This document shows positions 49,101-57,500 of a stretch of 64,000 nt of DNA, piece by piece. The stretch's first letter is position 1. Every line of letters starts with the position of its first letter. Source of the DNA: Affinundibacterium seohonense (GTDB lineage Bacteria > Pseudomonadota > Gammaproteobacteria > Burkholderiales > Burkholderiaceae_D); NCBI RefSeq assembly GCF_014284305.1, contig NZ_JACOFW010000006.1, positions 1 through 64,000 of the forward strand, given 5' to 3'. A model generated the notes under the pieces. That model had not been told where the DNA came from, made no database searches, and was given only the letters and a program-made list of their open reading frames with translations. Position numbers and translations under genes: made by a program.

Positions 49101-50298
49101 AACCAATCTGATCACCTTAGATACCTCAGGGGTAGTTGATGCGGTTGGCAATGCTGGTGCGGGGAATGTCAATTCGCCGAATTTTGTCATCAGCACGGTC
49201 AATATTGCACCGAGTTTGGGTGGGGCAACGGGTGGATTAAGCACGACAGACATGGCACGCATCCTTCCATTCACAGGCATCACTGTCACAGACCCTGATT
49301 TCGGCGCGATGGAGACCGCCATCATCAGTATCGACAATGTACTAAAAGGTAGCTTCACGCCGAACTCGTTAGCATTAAGTGGCTTCTACACGAATGATGG
49401 CGGAGTGACATATCTACACGATGCCGTATCACCATCAGACATGCAGGCCGCTATTCGTGCCTTGGTGTTCGAACCAAATCCAGCGCGTTTGTCGGTAGGC
49501 ACTAGCGACGTCACCACATTTACCATCGTCGTGCGCGATCAACATTTGGCCTCGGCATCCAATAGCAGTACCACCCTCACGATCAGCAATGTGAATTCGG
49601 CACCGACCGACATCTTATTGTCTGACGCCATTGTTTCGCAGTCGGAAGGCGCTAATGCGATTGTCGGCACATTGTCAGCCGTCGATAGAAACATCGGCGA
49701 CACGCATACGTTTAGCTTAGCGGCAGCGAATGCCTTCAACGACAACACCAAGTTCGCGCTGGTTGGAAATAGTTTGAAAGTGATCAATCCTGCCTCGATG
49801 ACAGAAAAGGATTACTTTGTCGCGGTGCAAGTGACAGACGCGAATGGTCTTAGCTTTACCAAGAAACTGACTGTGAGTTTGGACGATGATATTGCGCCAT
49901 ACATCACGTCGATCGAGACCTTACGTTCACCACGACCAACAATCACCACGGGTAGCTACATTGTGAAGTTCAACGAGAGCGTCACTGGGGTGAGCATTGA
50001 TGATTTCTTCCTCTCGTCTAGCAATGGCACCACGGCGCATTTGAGTTCCGTCACCGCACTGACTGGCAATGCGTATCGCGTTTATTTCGATCAAATCGTT
50101 GGCACTGGCGTGTTGAATCTGAACTTGAAAACCTCTGGCACTGGCATTAGTGATTTGTTTGGAAATAGTTTGCCAAGCGCTGTTCCACTGGCGCCGATTG
50201 AATCATCGGCATCAATGACAGATACGCAAGCTACTGAGGTGATCCCACAGGTCTCGGTCGTCGGCGTACAGCAAGCGCAAGATTTTATCGTGATGTGA
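43117..50298 (+). CDS. Giant DUF4347/Ig-like repeat surface protein, copy 1 (2393 aa)
   Basis: The protein has no signal peptide. Residues ~48-210 are a DUF4347 domain with caspase-like strands ending in His104 (LHLISHGK) and Cys147 (ILLYGCEVG). Residues ~215-380 form an unassigned beta-rich domain. Sixteen Ig-like repeats of about 103 residues (383-2027) follow, each with a pattern such as SDTALKIGDTATVTFTFSE and a DGGITWTATLTP centre. Then come a linker domain, a cadherin-like domain (~2165-2260) and a conserved C-terminal domain ending QDFIVM. Type I secretion and an adhesin-like role are inferred. GAAGGAAA precedes the ATG, inside the sulfotransferase stop. Confidence 0.88.
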   Translation: MTKFTINDKTGLYIRPAYQELSDAFEPFGSDSIGQPAHNSPPTESAKREIVFIEDNVRNISALREAIGAGKEIHILDSTRDGLQQIAQILAGQTGIDALHLISHGKAASINLGALILDQSTIDAHASELASIGASLNQNADILLYGCEVGANQGTALLNRLASLTGADIAASNDLTGSIKFAADWDLEISTGNIEASNISNPQLAATYLDVLNINSALITFDNGTGVFTDVGGYANAGQNVAYQILDADPNYVLRIDGLNQGINRDPGNYVTIDFNATNTETRVDFTFAAGQIFDADSLEIWNQTSSPTQNLTFIGLDASDNQIVTQNFTILSGAFVATPITLTGFDGIKTLRIVETGGGNIYYMNLDQIALSNIRPPDTTPPTVTISVSDTAVKVGDTPTVTFTFSEAVTGFSNADVTSIPNGNLSAVSSSDGGITYTATFTPNAGVEDASNLFTVNMTGVADAAANVGVGSTNSNNFSIDTQRPGVTVTLADSNLTAGETTTATFTFTEIVSGFTLADITASGSGSLGALSTSDNITYTATFTPTASTNDATNVITVDKTGVTDAAANAGSGSSSSANYTVNTVRPTVTVNVSDTALQIGDTSLVTFTFSEAVTGFTNADLSIANGSLTAVSSGDGITWTATFTPTLSITDTTNIITVTNSGYTSIASGNTGSGTTNSNNYAIDTERPVLSISLADSNLIFGESSLVTFNFTEAVTSFDNTDITGIPNGSLSAVSSSNGGITWTATYTPNASLQDASNVITVDMTTLTDLAGNAGLGTTDTGNFAIDTLRPDVAITLSDTTLSAGETTTVTFTFTEAVSGFTNADITVEGGTLGTLSTVDNVVYTATFTPTASLLDSTNVITVDKTGVTDTAGNVGSGSSSSANYIVSTVGPTVSATFSDTALVIGDTAVVTFTFSEAVTGFSNADLNVVNGNLSAVGTSDGGITWTANFTPDVSVADATNVITITNSGYTSVASGNAGSGTTDSANYAIDTVRPTATIVVADNSLLAGETSLVTITFNEAVTNFSNADLTIANGTLSVVSSGDGGITWTATLTPTTSVSDTTNLITLDNTTLNDLAGNAGTGTTDSNNYAVQTVRPTVSVTVGDTALQIGDTPTVTFTFSEAVTGFTNADLTIANGTLSPVGSSDGGITWTATLTPTLSIEDTSNLITVTNTGYANAVGNTGTGSTNSNNYAVDTLRPTATIVVADNALKAGETSLVTITFSEAVTGFDNSDLTVANGSLTAVGSSDGGITWTATLTPTVSIEDTTNLINLNNIGVTDAAGNTGSGTTDSNNYAIDTLSPTVSIGVSDTALKTGDTATVTFTFSEAVTNFTNADVSFPNGALGPVSSGDGGTTWTATFTPSADIEDSSNVISVALAGLTDLAGNAGTGTSTSSNYAIDTLRPSIIDIALTDASLTVGETAILSLNFTEAVSGLTIGDITVDNAVPSALSTPDGGTTWNFTVTPNASATNLASFVHVNYANVTDTAGNVGVGIGNFGSFVIDTARPALVGSVTVSDNALKIGDTSTVSFAFTEAVTNLTSADLSTPNGSISNLNSADGGITWTATLTPSISVSDSTNVVTLDLTTITDLRGNAGLGTSSSSNYAVDTVRPALASAITFSDSALAIGETATIGFTFTEAVTGFTTADILSPNGVLSNLITGDGGITWTATFTPSPSTYSATNILTLDYTGIVDLAGNAGSGTATSSNYVVDTVRPTLASAMAISDAALKIGDTATVTFTFTEAVTNFTTADVTVENGVLSNLSTANSGITWTATLTPNASVTDTSNILTLDYTGITDLAGNAGTGSVTSGNYTIDTVRPTVSSNMSFADSALVIGDTSLMTIVFSEAVTGLSTADFTVANGALSALSSSDGGITWTATLTPNASVSDTTNTISLDNTSYTDLNGNAGTGTTVSPNYTIDTLRPTATITLSDNDLSLIDTALVTFTFSEPVIGFTNADLTLPVTTPMGALSPVSSSDGGLTWTATYTPPFGVFDATNLITLDTSGVVDAVGNAGAGNVNSPNFVISTVNIAPSLGGATGGLSTTDMARILPFTGITVTDPDFGAMETAIISIDNVLKGSFTPNSLALSGFYTNDGGVTYLHDAVSPSDMQAAIRALVFEPNPARLSVGTSDVTTFTIVVRDQHLASASNSSTTLTISNVNSAPTDILLSDAIVSQSEGANAIVGTLSAVDRNIGDTHTFSLAAANAFNDNTKFALVGNSLKVINPASMTEKDYFVAVQVTDANGLSFTKKLTVSLDDDIAPYITSIETLRSPRPTITTGSYIVKFNESVTGVSIDDFFLSSSNGTTAHLSSVTALTGNAYRVYFDQIVGTGVLNLNLKTSGTGISDLFGNSLPSAVPLAPIESSASMTDTQATEVIPQVSVVGVQQAQDFIVM
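44264..49197 (+). repeat. Array of about 16 Ig-like coding repeats (~309 bp each)
   Basis: The DNA encodes 16 successive units of ~103 residues, with boundaries at each ...DT-x-RPT segment. The last units resemble the two Ig-like repeats near the end of the second giant gene. The period also produces spurious open frames on the minus strand at regular spacing. Confidence 0.88.
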
Positions 50299-50319
50299 TG
50301 TTGCATTATCTGAAGTAGG

Positions 50320-50351
50320 CGAGCGGTCAGTCATTGACCGCTCGTTTTTTT
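50320..50351 (+). terminator. Rho-independent terminator of giant gene 1
   Basis: CGAGCGGTCA (50320-50329) pairs with TGACCGCTCG (50335-50344) and is followed by seven T. It lies 22 bases past the stop. A sequence-identical stem follows the second giant gene. Confidence 0.93.
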
Positions 50352-50458
50352 AGTGCCGAGCGACACAAAAAGTTAAAAAATTACGTCTCTTTAAAGTGAG
50401 CATAACTAACAGCGATCAACCTAGGTATAGCGCAAGCTATTGCTATAGGGAATGCAAA

Positions 50459-50476
50459 GTAAATATAACTATTTAC
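50459..50476. promoter_or_regulatory. GTAAAT-ATTTAC dyad, copy in first module gap
   Basis: GTAAATATAACTATTTAC has 7-bp arms around TAAC. The same 18 bases occur at 60421-60438. A perfect TTACATGTAA palindrome follows at 50502-50511. Confidence 0.5.
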
Positions 50477-50544
50477 CTTTCAATCATTTTTTTAGAATGC
50501 GTTACATGTAAGGTGAAATGCCCTTTAAAAACATAGGCTTAAAC

Positions 50545-50573
50545 TTGACTGGGCTAGACTTTCACAATAAGCT
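50545..50573 (+). promoter_or_regulatory. Sigma70-like promoter upstream of the second module
   Basis: TTGACT (50545-50550) and TAAGCT (50568-50573) have 17-base spacing. The same box pair, with TAAGAT, occurs at 60507-60535 ahead of the intact DUF6916 gene. The -10 box here is weak, but the distance and the conservation support a promoter. Confidence 0.45.
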
Positions 50574-50603
50574 TGAAACCAATTTGTATCTTTGATAATT
50601 GCG

Positions 50604-50690
50604 TTGACATAACCAACACATGCAGTTTTTTTCGGACAAGTTAGGTAGCGGCTTTCAAGTATAAGTTAGCCATGAATTACATGAAATAAC
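50604..50690 (+). pseudogene. Decayed DUF6916 gene remnant
   Basis: This stretch aligns base for base with the first ~29 codons of the DUF6916 gene at 60566, including TTAGGTAGCGG and CATGAATTACATGAAA, but it is broken. The ATG is TTG, the third codon is TAA, one T is inserted in the run after CATGCAG, and a CAA codon is TAA. Similarity ends near 50690. The rest of the 50299-50744 gap holds the terminator and the conserved regulatory stretch. Confidence 0.85.
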
Positions 50691-50744
50691 TGAGCTAACC
50701 AGCAACTCAACAACTTAATGCTTTTTTAAAATATAAAAATAAAT

Positions 50745-51593
50745 ATGTCACTTGCCAAATATCATTTTATCTCAGGGTTACCTCGTTCAGGCTCCACTTT
50801 ATTGGCCGCTTTGCTTTTACAAAATCCACGATTTCATGCAGGGATGACTAGTCCGGTTGGCGCGCTATATACCAGCATGCTACATCAGTTTGGCGCGGGG
50901 ACTGAGTTCGGTCCGGTGATCACCAAACCCGAGCGCAAGCGTCTCGTTCGGGGTCTATTTGACTCCTATTACGCTGAGCACGGGGACAAAGAAGTCGTGT
51001 TTGATACCAACCGTATGTGGACTGCTCACCTGCCTATGCTGATGGATCAATTTCCCGGTTCAAAAGTCATTGCGTGCGTAAGAAACGTCGCATGGATTAT
51101 GGATAGCATAGAACGAAAATACGCGGCAGATCCTTATGAAATTACACGTTTGTTTAATGATGACAACGAACGCGCGACCGTGTATAGCCGCGTTGAAACG
51201 CTGGCACAGCGCAATCGCATGGTGGGCTATCCTTGGGCCGCATTAAAAAGTGCATTTTATAGCGAGCATGCGGCCTCCATGCTACTAATTGACTATGACC
51301 TCCTCGCTCAGGCACCACAAAAGGTCTTACCGCTGATTTACGACTTCATTGGCGCGGAACCATTTGAACATGACTTCCAGAACATCCAGTATGACGCCCC
51401 CGAATTTGATGCGCCTTTGGGAATGCGAGGCTTACACAAAGTCAGGTCTGAAGTCAGCTTCGAAGCGCGAGACACCATACTGCCACCCGATTTGTTTCAA
51501 CAATACAGCCAGCTTTCTTTTTGGAAAGATACTACGGCTAGCCGTGCCAACGTAATTACCGCCAAATTTATCCCAACTGCGACAGGAAATTGA
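50745..51593 (+). CDS. Sulfotransferase family protein, copy 2
   Basis: This 282-residue paralogue of the enzyme at 42276 has the same length and motif order: the PAPS loop FISGLPRSGSTLLAALL, VIACVRNVAWIMDSIERK and MLLIDYDLLAQAPQKVLPLIYDFIG. Much of the sequence is conserved between the copies, while DNA-level changes are frequent, so the duplication is not very recent. The second giant gene starts two bases after its stop. There is no clear ribosome site. The acceptor substrate is unknown. Confidence 0.87.
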   Translation: MSLAKYHFISGLPRSGSTLLAALLLQNPRFHAGMTSPVGALYTSMLHQFGAGTEFGPVITKPERKRLVRGLFDSYYAEHGDKEVVFDTNRMWTAHLPMLMDQFPGSKVIACVRNVAWIMDSIERKYAADPYEITRLFNDDNERATVYSRVETLAQRNRMVGYPWAALKSAFYSEHAASMLLIDYDLLAQAPQKVLPLIYDFIGAEPFEHDFQNIQYDAPEFDAPLGMRGLHKVRSEVSFEARDTILPPDLFQQYSQLSFWKDTTASRANVITAKFIPTATGN

Positions 51594-51595
51594 TA

Positions 51596-54500
51596 ATGAA
51601 CACTACGACCACGCAACAGAACCACAGAGCCCTTGATACCAGCATCGATAGCGACGCGAGTTCAGCACCATTATCATCTTCTGCCGTCTCAGTATCAGCT
51701 ACACAGACGGCACCAAAGCCAACGACAACGGTTGCCCATGAGATTGTGTTCGTCGACACCACGTTGCCAAATTGGCAGAGTCTAATCAAGGATATTAAAC
51801 CTGGCACCGAAATCATCACGCTCGACCCCTTAAAAAATGGTGTGCAACAAATAGCGGATGCTTTGCAAGGCAAAGCCGGTATTACTGCTGTGCATATCAT
51901 GTCACATGGCGGCGAAGGCTATCTGGTCATGGGCAATACGATGGTGTCGTCACATAACTTGGTGGACTACCAAAGCAGCTTTGCAAAAATACGCGCAGCC
52001 TTATCATCGGATGCTGATATTTTATTGTATGGCTGTGATGTCGCCAAAGGTGAAGTGGGCGCGCATTTCGTTAGCCAACTGGCACAAATCACCGGCGCGG
52101 ATATTGCCGCATCCACCAATGACACTGGCGTTAGTGGCGATTGGGTACTGGAATATCAAAGCGGTGCTGTTGAGACCAACGTAGTCGCAGCAAGCGAATA
52201 TGGTTTTGATTTGGCCACCATTAAAGTCACCAATTTAAATGACAGTGGCGCAGGCTCTTTGCGAGCAGCTATTACTAGTGCGACGGGTAACGCGGCAGCC
52301 GATACCATCGTATTTGACCCCGCTTTATTTGCTAGTGGTGCAGCGACATTAACCTTAACTAGTGGCGCATTAAATGTCCATGGTGATGGCGACTTAGATG
52401 CATTTACCATCATTGGTCCAGGAGAGAATTTGTTGACCATCAGTGGTAATAATGCATCACGGGTTTTTATGGCAGATAATCAAATCGTTCCAGCTGTTGG
52501 TACTGCTGGGCAACCAGGATATGTCCCTCCTGTCTATGCTGCAAATACATCGTCGTTATCACTTTCAGGCATGACATTGACCAATGCCACTTCAGCAGGT
52601 GCAAGAGATAGTGCTGGTGGTGGTGCGATCTTGTCTTATTACTCAGGCAACCTAACACTTGATCATGTTGTCGTAAAAAATAGCACGGCTGGTGGTGGTG
52701 GCGGTGGGCTTAAATTTGGGGGTGATAATGGGAATTTAGTCATTAACACTTCAACTTTTGATAGTAATTCTATTTCAGCAGGTGGTGCAAATGGTACTGG
52801 CGGTGGCATTGCTGCTTTTGCTCAATCCCATAGCATTACCATCTCCAATTCAACAATTAGCAACAATACCAATACAACAGGGTTTTATGGAGGTGGCGCT
52901 TTTCTTGGTGGTGTAGGAAGTACCGTCACTGTAACCAATACCACAATTGCGGGGAATTCAGCAGGTAGTGGAAATATTCAAGCGGGTGGCGGTGGTGGGA
53001 TTATTATCCAATCGCCGAGCGTTGTCATTACCAACTCAACAATTGTCAATAATGCCTGGAATGGTGGTAATGCGCCGAATAACGGTGGTGGCGGACTATC
53101 CTTGTTTAATGGAGGCGCAGCCATATTAAGAAATAATATTATTGCCAATAATACGAGTACGAATACCGTAATGACCGATACCGACGTTATCGTTACCCAT
53201 TCGGGATCGATGTCTGGAACCGGCAATTTAATTCCGACCGCTGTGGGCTTAAATTACACTGCGACCAATACCACAACAAGCACTCAAACTTCACTAGGCA
53301 GCGCGTTAGGCCCACTTGCTTTCAATGGTGGTCCAGTAAAAACGATTGCTGTTGCCGCTGGAAGTAATGCCATTGGCAACGGCACCATTACTGGTGCGCC
53401 AACCACAGACGCGCGCGGGGTTGGACGAGGTGGCACAGTAGACATCGGGGCATACGAATTTAGTGACGATAACACCTTCGATTTTACTGGCGTGGTATCG
53501 CCAAACAGAGGGGCGATTGATGTTCCATCAAATTACAATCTCAGCATTGAATTTGGTACAGCTGTGACCGCTGTTGCTGCAAAAAATATCGTTATCTACC
53601 GTCAATCTGACAACGCCGTTTTGGAAACGATCGCTGCGACCGATACTGGCAAAGTGACGTTCAGTAGCGGCACAGGTGGCACAAACAGTCAGGTAACAAT
53701 TAATCCGACTGCGACTCTTGTAAGCAATACAGGCTACTATGTCTTAATTGATAGCGGTGCGTTCCAAGATGGCAGCAGCAACACGTATGATGGTATTAGT
53801 TCAAATTCAACTTGGACATTTACCTCCGCCGCTGTTCCCACAAGCATCACCAGCGCTACTTATGATGCCAACACTGGCGTTTTAGTCGTTACGGGTACCG
53901 ATATCACCAATGGTGGCACGATCGATGTCACCAAATTAAGCCTGACTGGGCAAGGTGGCTCTTACACACTGACAGCAGCTACTAGCAATCCGACTGCGAG
54001 CAGTGCGACTTCCTTCACTGTCACCCTTGGCGCCGCGGACAAAATTGCTGTCAATGGCGTGCTAAACAACAATGGAACCACCTCCGTAACGGGCGGCGTC
54101 ACGTTCAACCTGGCAGCCGCAGCCAACTGGGATGTAACAGCCGCTGCCTCAGCTGATTTGACTGGCAACGGCGTGACTGTCTCCAACGTCGCCGCGCCGA
54201 CACTCGAGTCTGCCACCTATGACGCCAACACAGGCACACTCATTGTTACGGGCACCAATCTGGTCAAGGCCATTGGGTCAAACAACGACATCACTGCCAG
54301 CAAAATTTCTATACGCGGCGAGGGCAACGTCACCTATGTGTTAACTGATACGGCAGATGTGGACATCACGTCTGCGACTTCCTTTACGCTCATCCTGAGC
54401 GCTGCTGACAAGGCGGGCCTCAACCAATACATTAACAAAGACGGCACTCTCCCAACGTCTGCTTCTTCACTTTACCTTGTTAAAGGTGCTGACGATTGGA

Positions 54501-57500
54501 ACACCGTCATCACGGGAGGCGACACTAAAGATATTGTCAACAACTTCATTACCGTCAGTAACGTTGCGGTGCCAACGATTACTTCCGCCACTTACAATGC
54601 CAGCACGGGTAATTTAGTGGTCACTGGAACGGGTTTCACTCACCTGAATAATGGCGGAACGGACGACATCATCGCCAACAAATTCACCATCACTGGCGAA
54701 GGTGGCTCGACCTATACGTTGACCAACACAGCAAACGTAGAGATCACCTCCGGGACGGCGTTCACCTTGGTTCTAAGCGCAACCGACAAATCCGCCCTCA
54801 ATCAAATCGTCAATAAAAGCGGTTCCAGCTCCACCGGTGGTTCCACTTATAACTTGGCAGCTGCAGAAGATTGGGCGGCTGGTGCGGATGCGGCAGTTGT
54901 CGTTGCTGACACGATCGGTGATGGTATTACTGCTACAGTCACGCCTCCCGCCATCACCTCAGCGACTTATGATGCAGGCACGGGTACACTGGTTGTCACT
55001 GGCTCGGGATTTACTCATCGTGCAGGCGCGACCAACGATATTATCGCCAATACGTTTACGCTGACTGGTCAAGGTGGCAGCACCTATTCGTTGACTGATA
55101 CGGCAAATGTCGAAATCAATTCTGATAGCAGTTTCACATTAGTACTATCATCGACAGACAAAGCAGGATTGCGCACGCTACTCAACAACAATGGCTCCCA
55201 ATCCTCAGGCGGTACGACTTACAATTTAGCTGCTGCAGATAATTGGGCAAACGGTGCAGATTCAACGCTCAATATTGCCGATGCTAGCGGCAACACAATT
55301 ACGGTATCAAATGTGGTATCGCCAACGATTACTTCAGCCAGTTACGATGCCAGTACAGGGATTTTGTCAGTCACTGGCGCGAACATGGTCAATGGCGATT
55401 CAATTGATGTCTCTAAACTGTCTGTTACTGGCGAAGGTGGAGCTTATACCCTAACTAGTGCAGGAGTTAACGCAAGTAGCGCAACTGCTTTTTCTGTCAC
55501 ACTTAACGCGACAGACAAACTCGCAATCAATGGTATTCTCAACAATGACGGTACATCTTCCGTTAATGCAGCGACATTCAATTTAGCTGCAGCAGCAGGT
55601 TGGAATACGACGGTCAATACCACTGCTGATTTAACGGGCAACGGCATCACTGTCTCCAACGTCACCGCACCAACGATTACCTCAGCGACCTACGATGGCA
55701 CGAGCCGTGTCTTCGTCATCACAGGTGAAAATCTGGTGAAGACGATTGGTGCTAATAATGACATTACCATCTCTGCTCTAACCATTACTGGCGAAGGCGG
55801 TGCAACACGCACATTATCGACAACTGGCAATGTTGAAGTCACGTCTGCAACGAGCTTCACTTTTACGATAGCGGGTGCGGATATTGTTGCTGTGAACTCT
55901 TTACTCAATAAAAATGGTACGTCTTCAGCTAGTAGCAGTACCAACTACAACCTCGCTGTCGCAGACAACTGGAATAGCGTCGTCACTGGTGGCAATATTC
56001 AGGACTTGACTGGCAATGGCATTACTGTCGCTAACGCTGCACCAAGTATCCTCAGCTCAACCTATGATGCAGCAACGGGAATTCTATCTGTCTCCGCTGT
56101 GAATATCGTTAGCGGTGACACGATTGATGTGTCTAAACTTTCCATTACTGGTCAAGCAGGTTCATATACCTTAACCACTGCACCAGTGACTGCTAGCAGC
56201 TCCACTGCATTCTCCGTCACGCTCAACGCAGCTGACAAACTCGCAATCAACGGCATTCTCAATAACAATGGAACTTCCGCTGTTAGCACCACGACTTATA
56301 ATCTTTCCGCTGCAACCAACTGGAATCAAACCACCGCCTCCGGTGCCGACACAACTGGTAACGCAATCACAGTATCGAATGTCACCGCACCGACGATTAC
56401 CTCAGCGACTTACAATGGCACAAGTCATGTGTTTGTGGTGACTGGTACGAATCTAGTGAAGACTATCGGTGCAACCAATGACGTGACGATTTCTGCTTTA
56501 ACCATCACTGGCGAAGGCGGTGCAACACATACTTTATCTACCACTGGCAATGTCGAAGTCACCTCAGACAATAGCTTTACGTTCACCTTAGCGGGTGCCG
56601 ATATCGCCGCTGTAGATTCTTTGCTCAATAAAAATGGTACATCGTCGGCTAGCAGCAGTACTACCTATAACCTTGCTGTCGCCGATGACTGGAATAGCGT
56701 CGTCACTGGTGGCAATATTCAGGACTTGACTGGCAATGGCATTACTGTCACTAACGCTGCACCAAGCATCATTAGTTCGACTTACAATGCAGCAACTGGC
56801 GTATTAACTGTCTCCGCTGTCAATATCGTTGCTGCCGACAACATCGACGTCTCCAAACTATCGATCACTGGTGAGGGAGGATCTTATACATTAACAACGG
56901 CTGGTGTTACCGCAACTAGTGCGACTGAATTCTCGGTCACGCTCAATGCAGCCGATAAACTTGCCATTAACGGTATCCTCAATAACAATGGCACATCGGC
57001 AGTCAGTGCCGCGACGTTTAATCTTTCTGCTGCCGCCAACTGGGATTCAAGCAGAGCATCTGGCGCCGACACCACAGACAACGCCATCACGGTCTCTAAC
57101 GTTACCGCACCAAGCATTACCTCTGCAACCTACGATTTCACCACGCATGTATTGACCGTCACAGGCACAGGTTTGGTCGGTACTCTGGGGGCGACGAATG
57201 ACATCACCGTCGATGCCCTCACTATCACAGGTGAAGGTGGTGCTACTCGTGCTTTGATGACAACGGGTAATGTCGAAGTACTTTCCGATACCAGCTTTGC
57301 CATTACCTTAGCTGGTGCTGATCAAGCGGCAGTGGAAGCCTTGTTTACAAAAAATGGTTTGACCTCGACTAACGGCACTAGCTACAACCTCGCCGCTGCC
57401 GATGATTGGAATAGCGTCATCACTGGCGGCAATATCGCTGATGCGACCTCGCCGATTACAGTGGCGAATGTGCCTGTTCCGACCATCACCTCTTCAGTTT

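Noticed and set aside
44220-49787. Many minus-strand open frames at regular spacing inside giant gene 1
   Set aside because: They recur with the repeat period, have no ribosome sites and arise from the codon pattern of the Ig-like repeats on the other strand.
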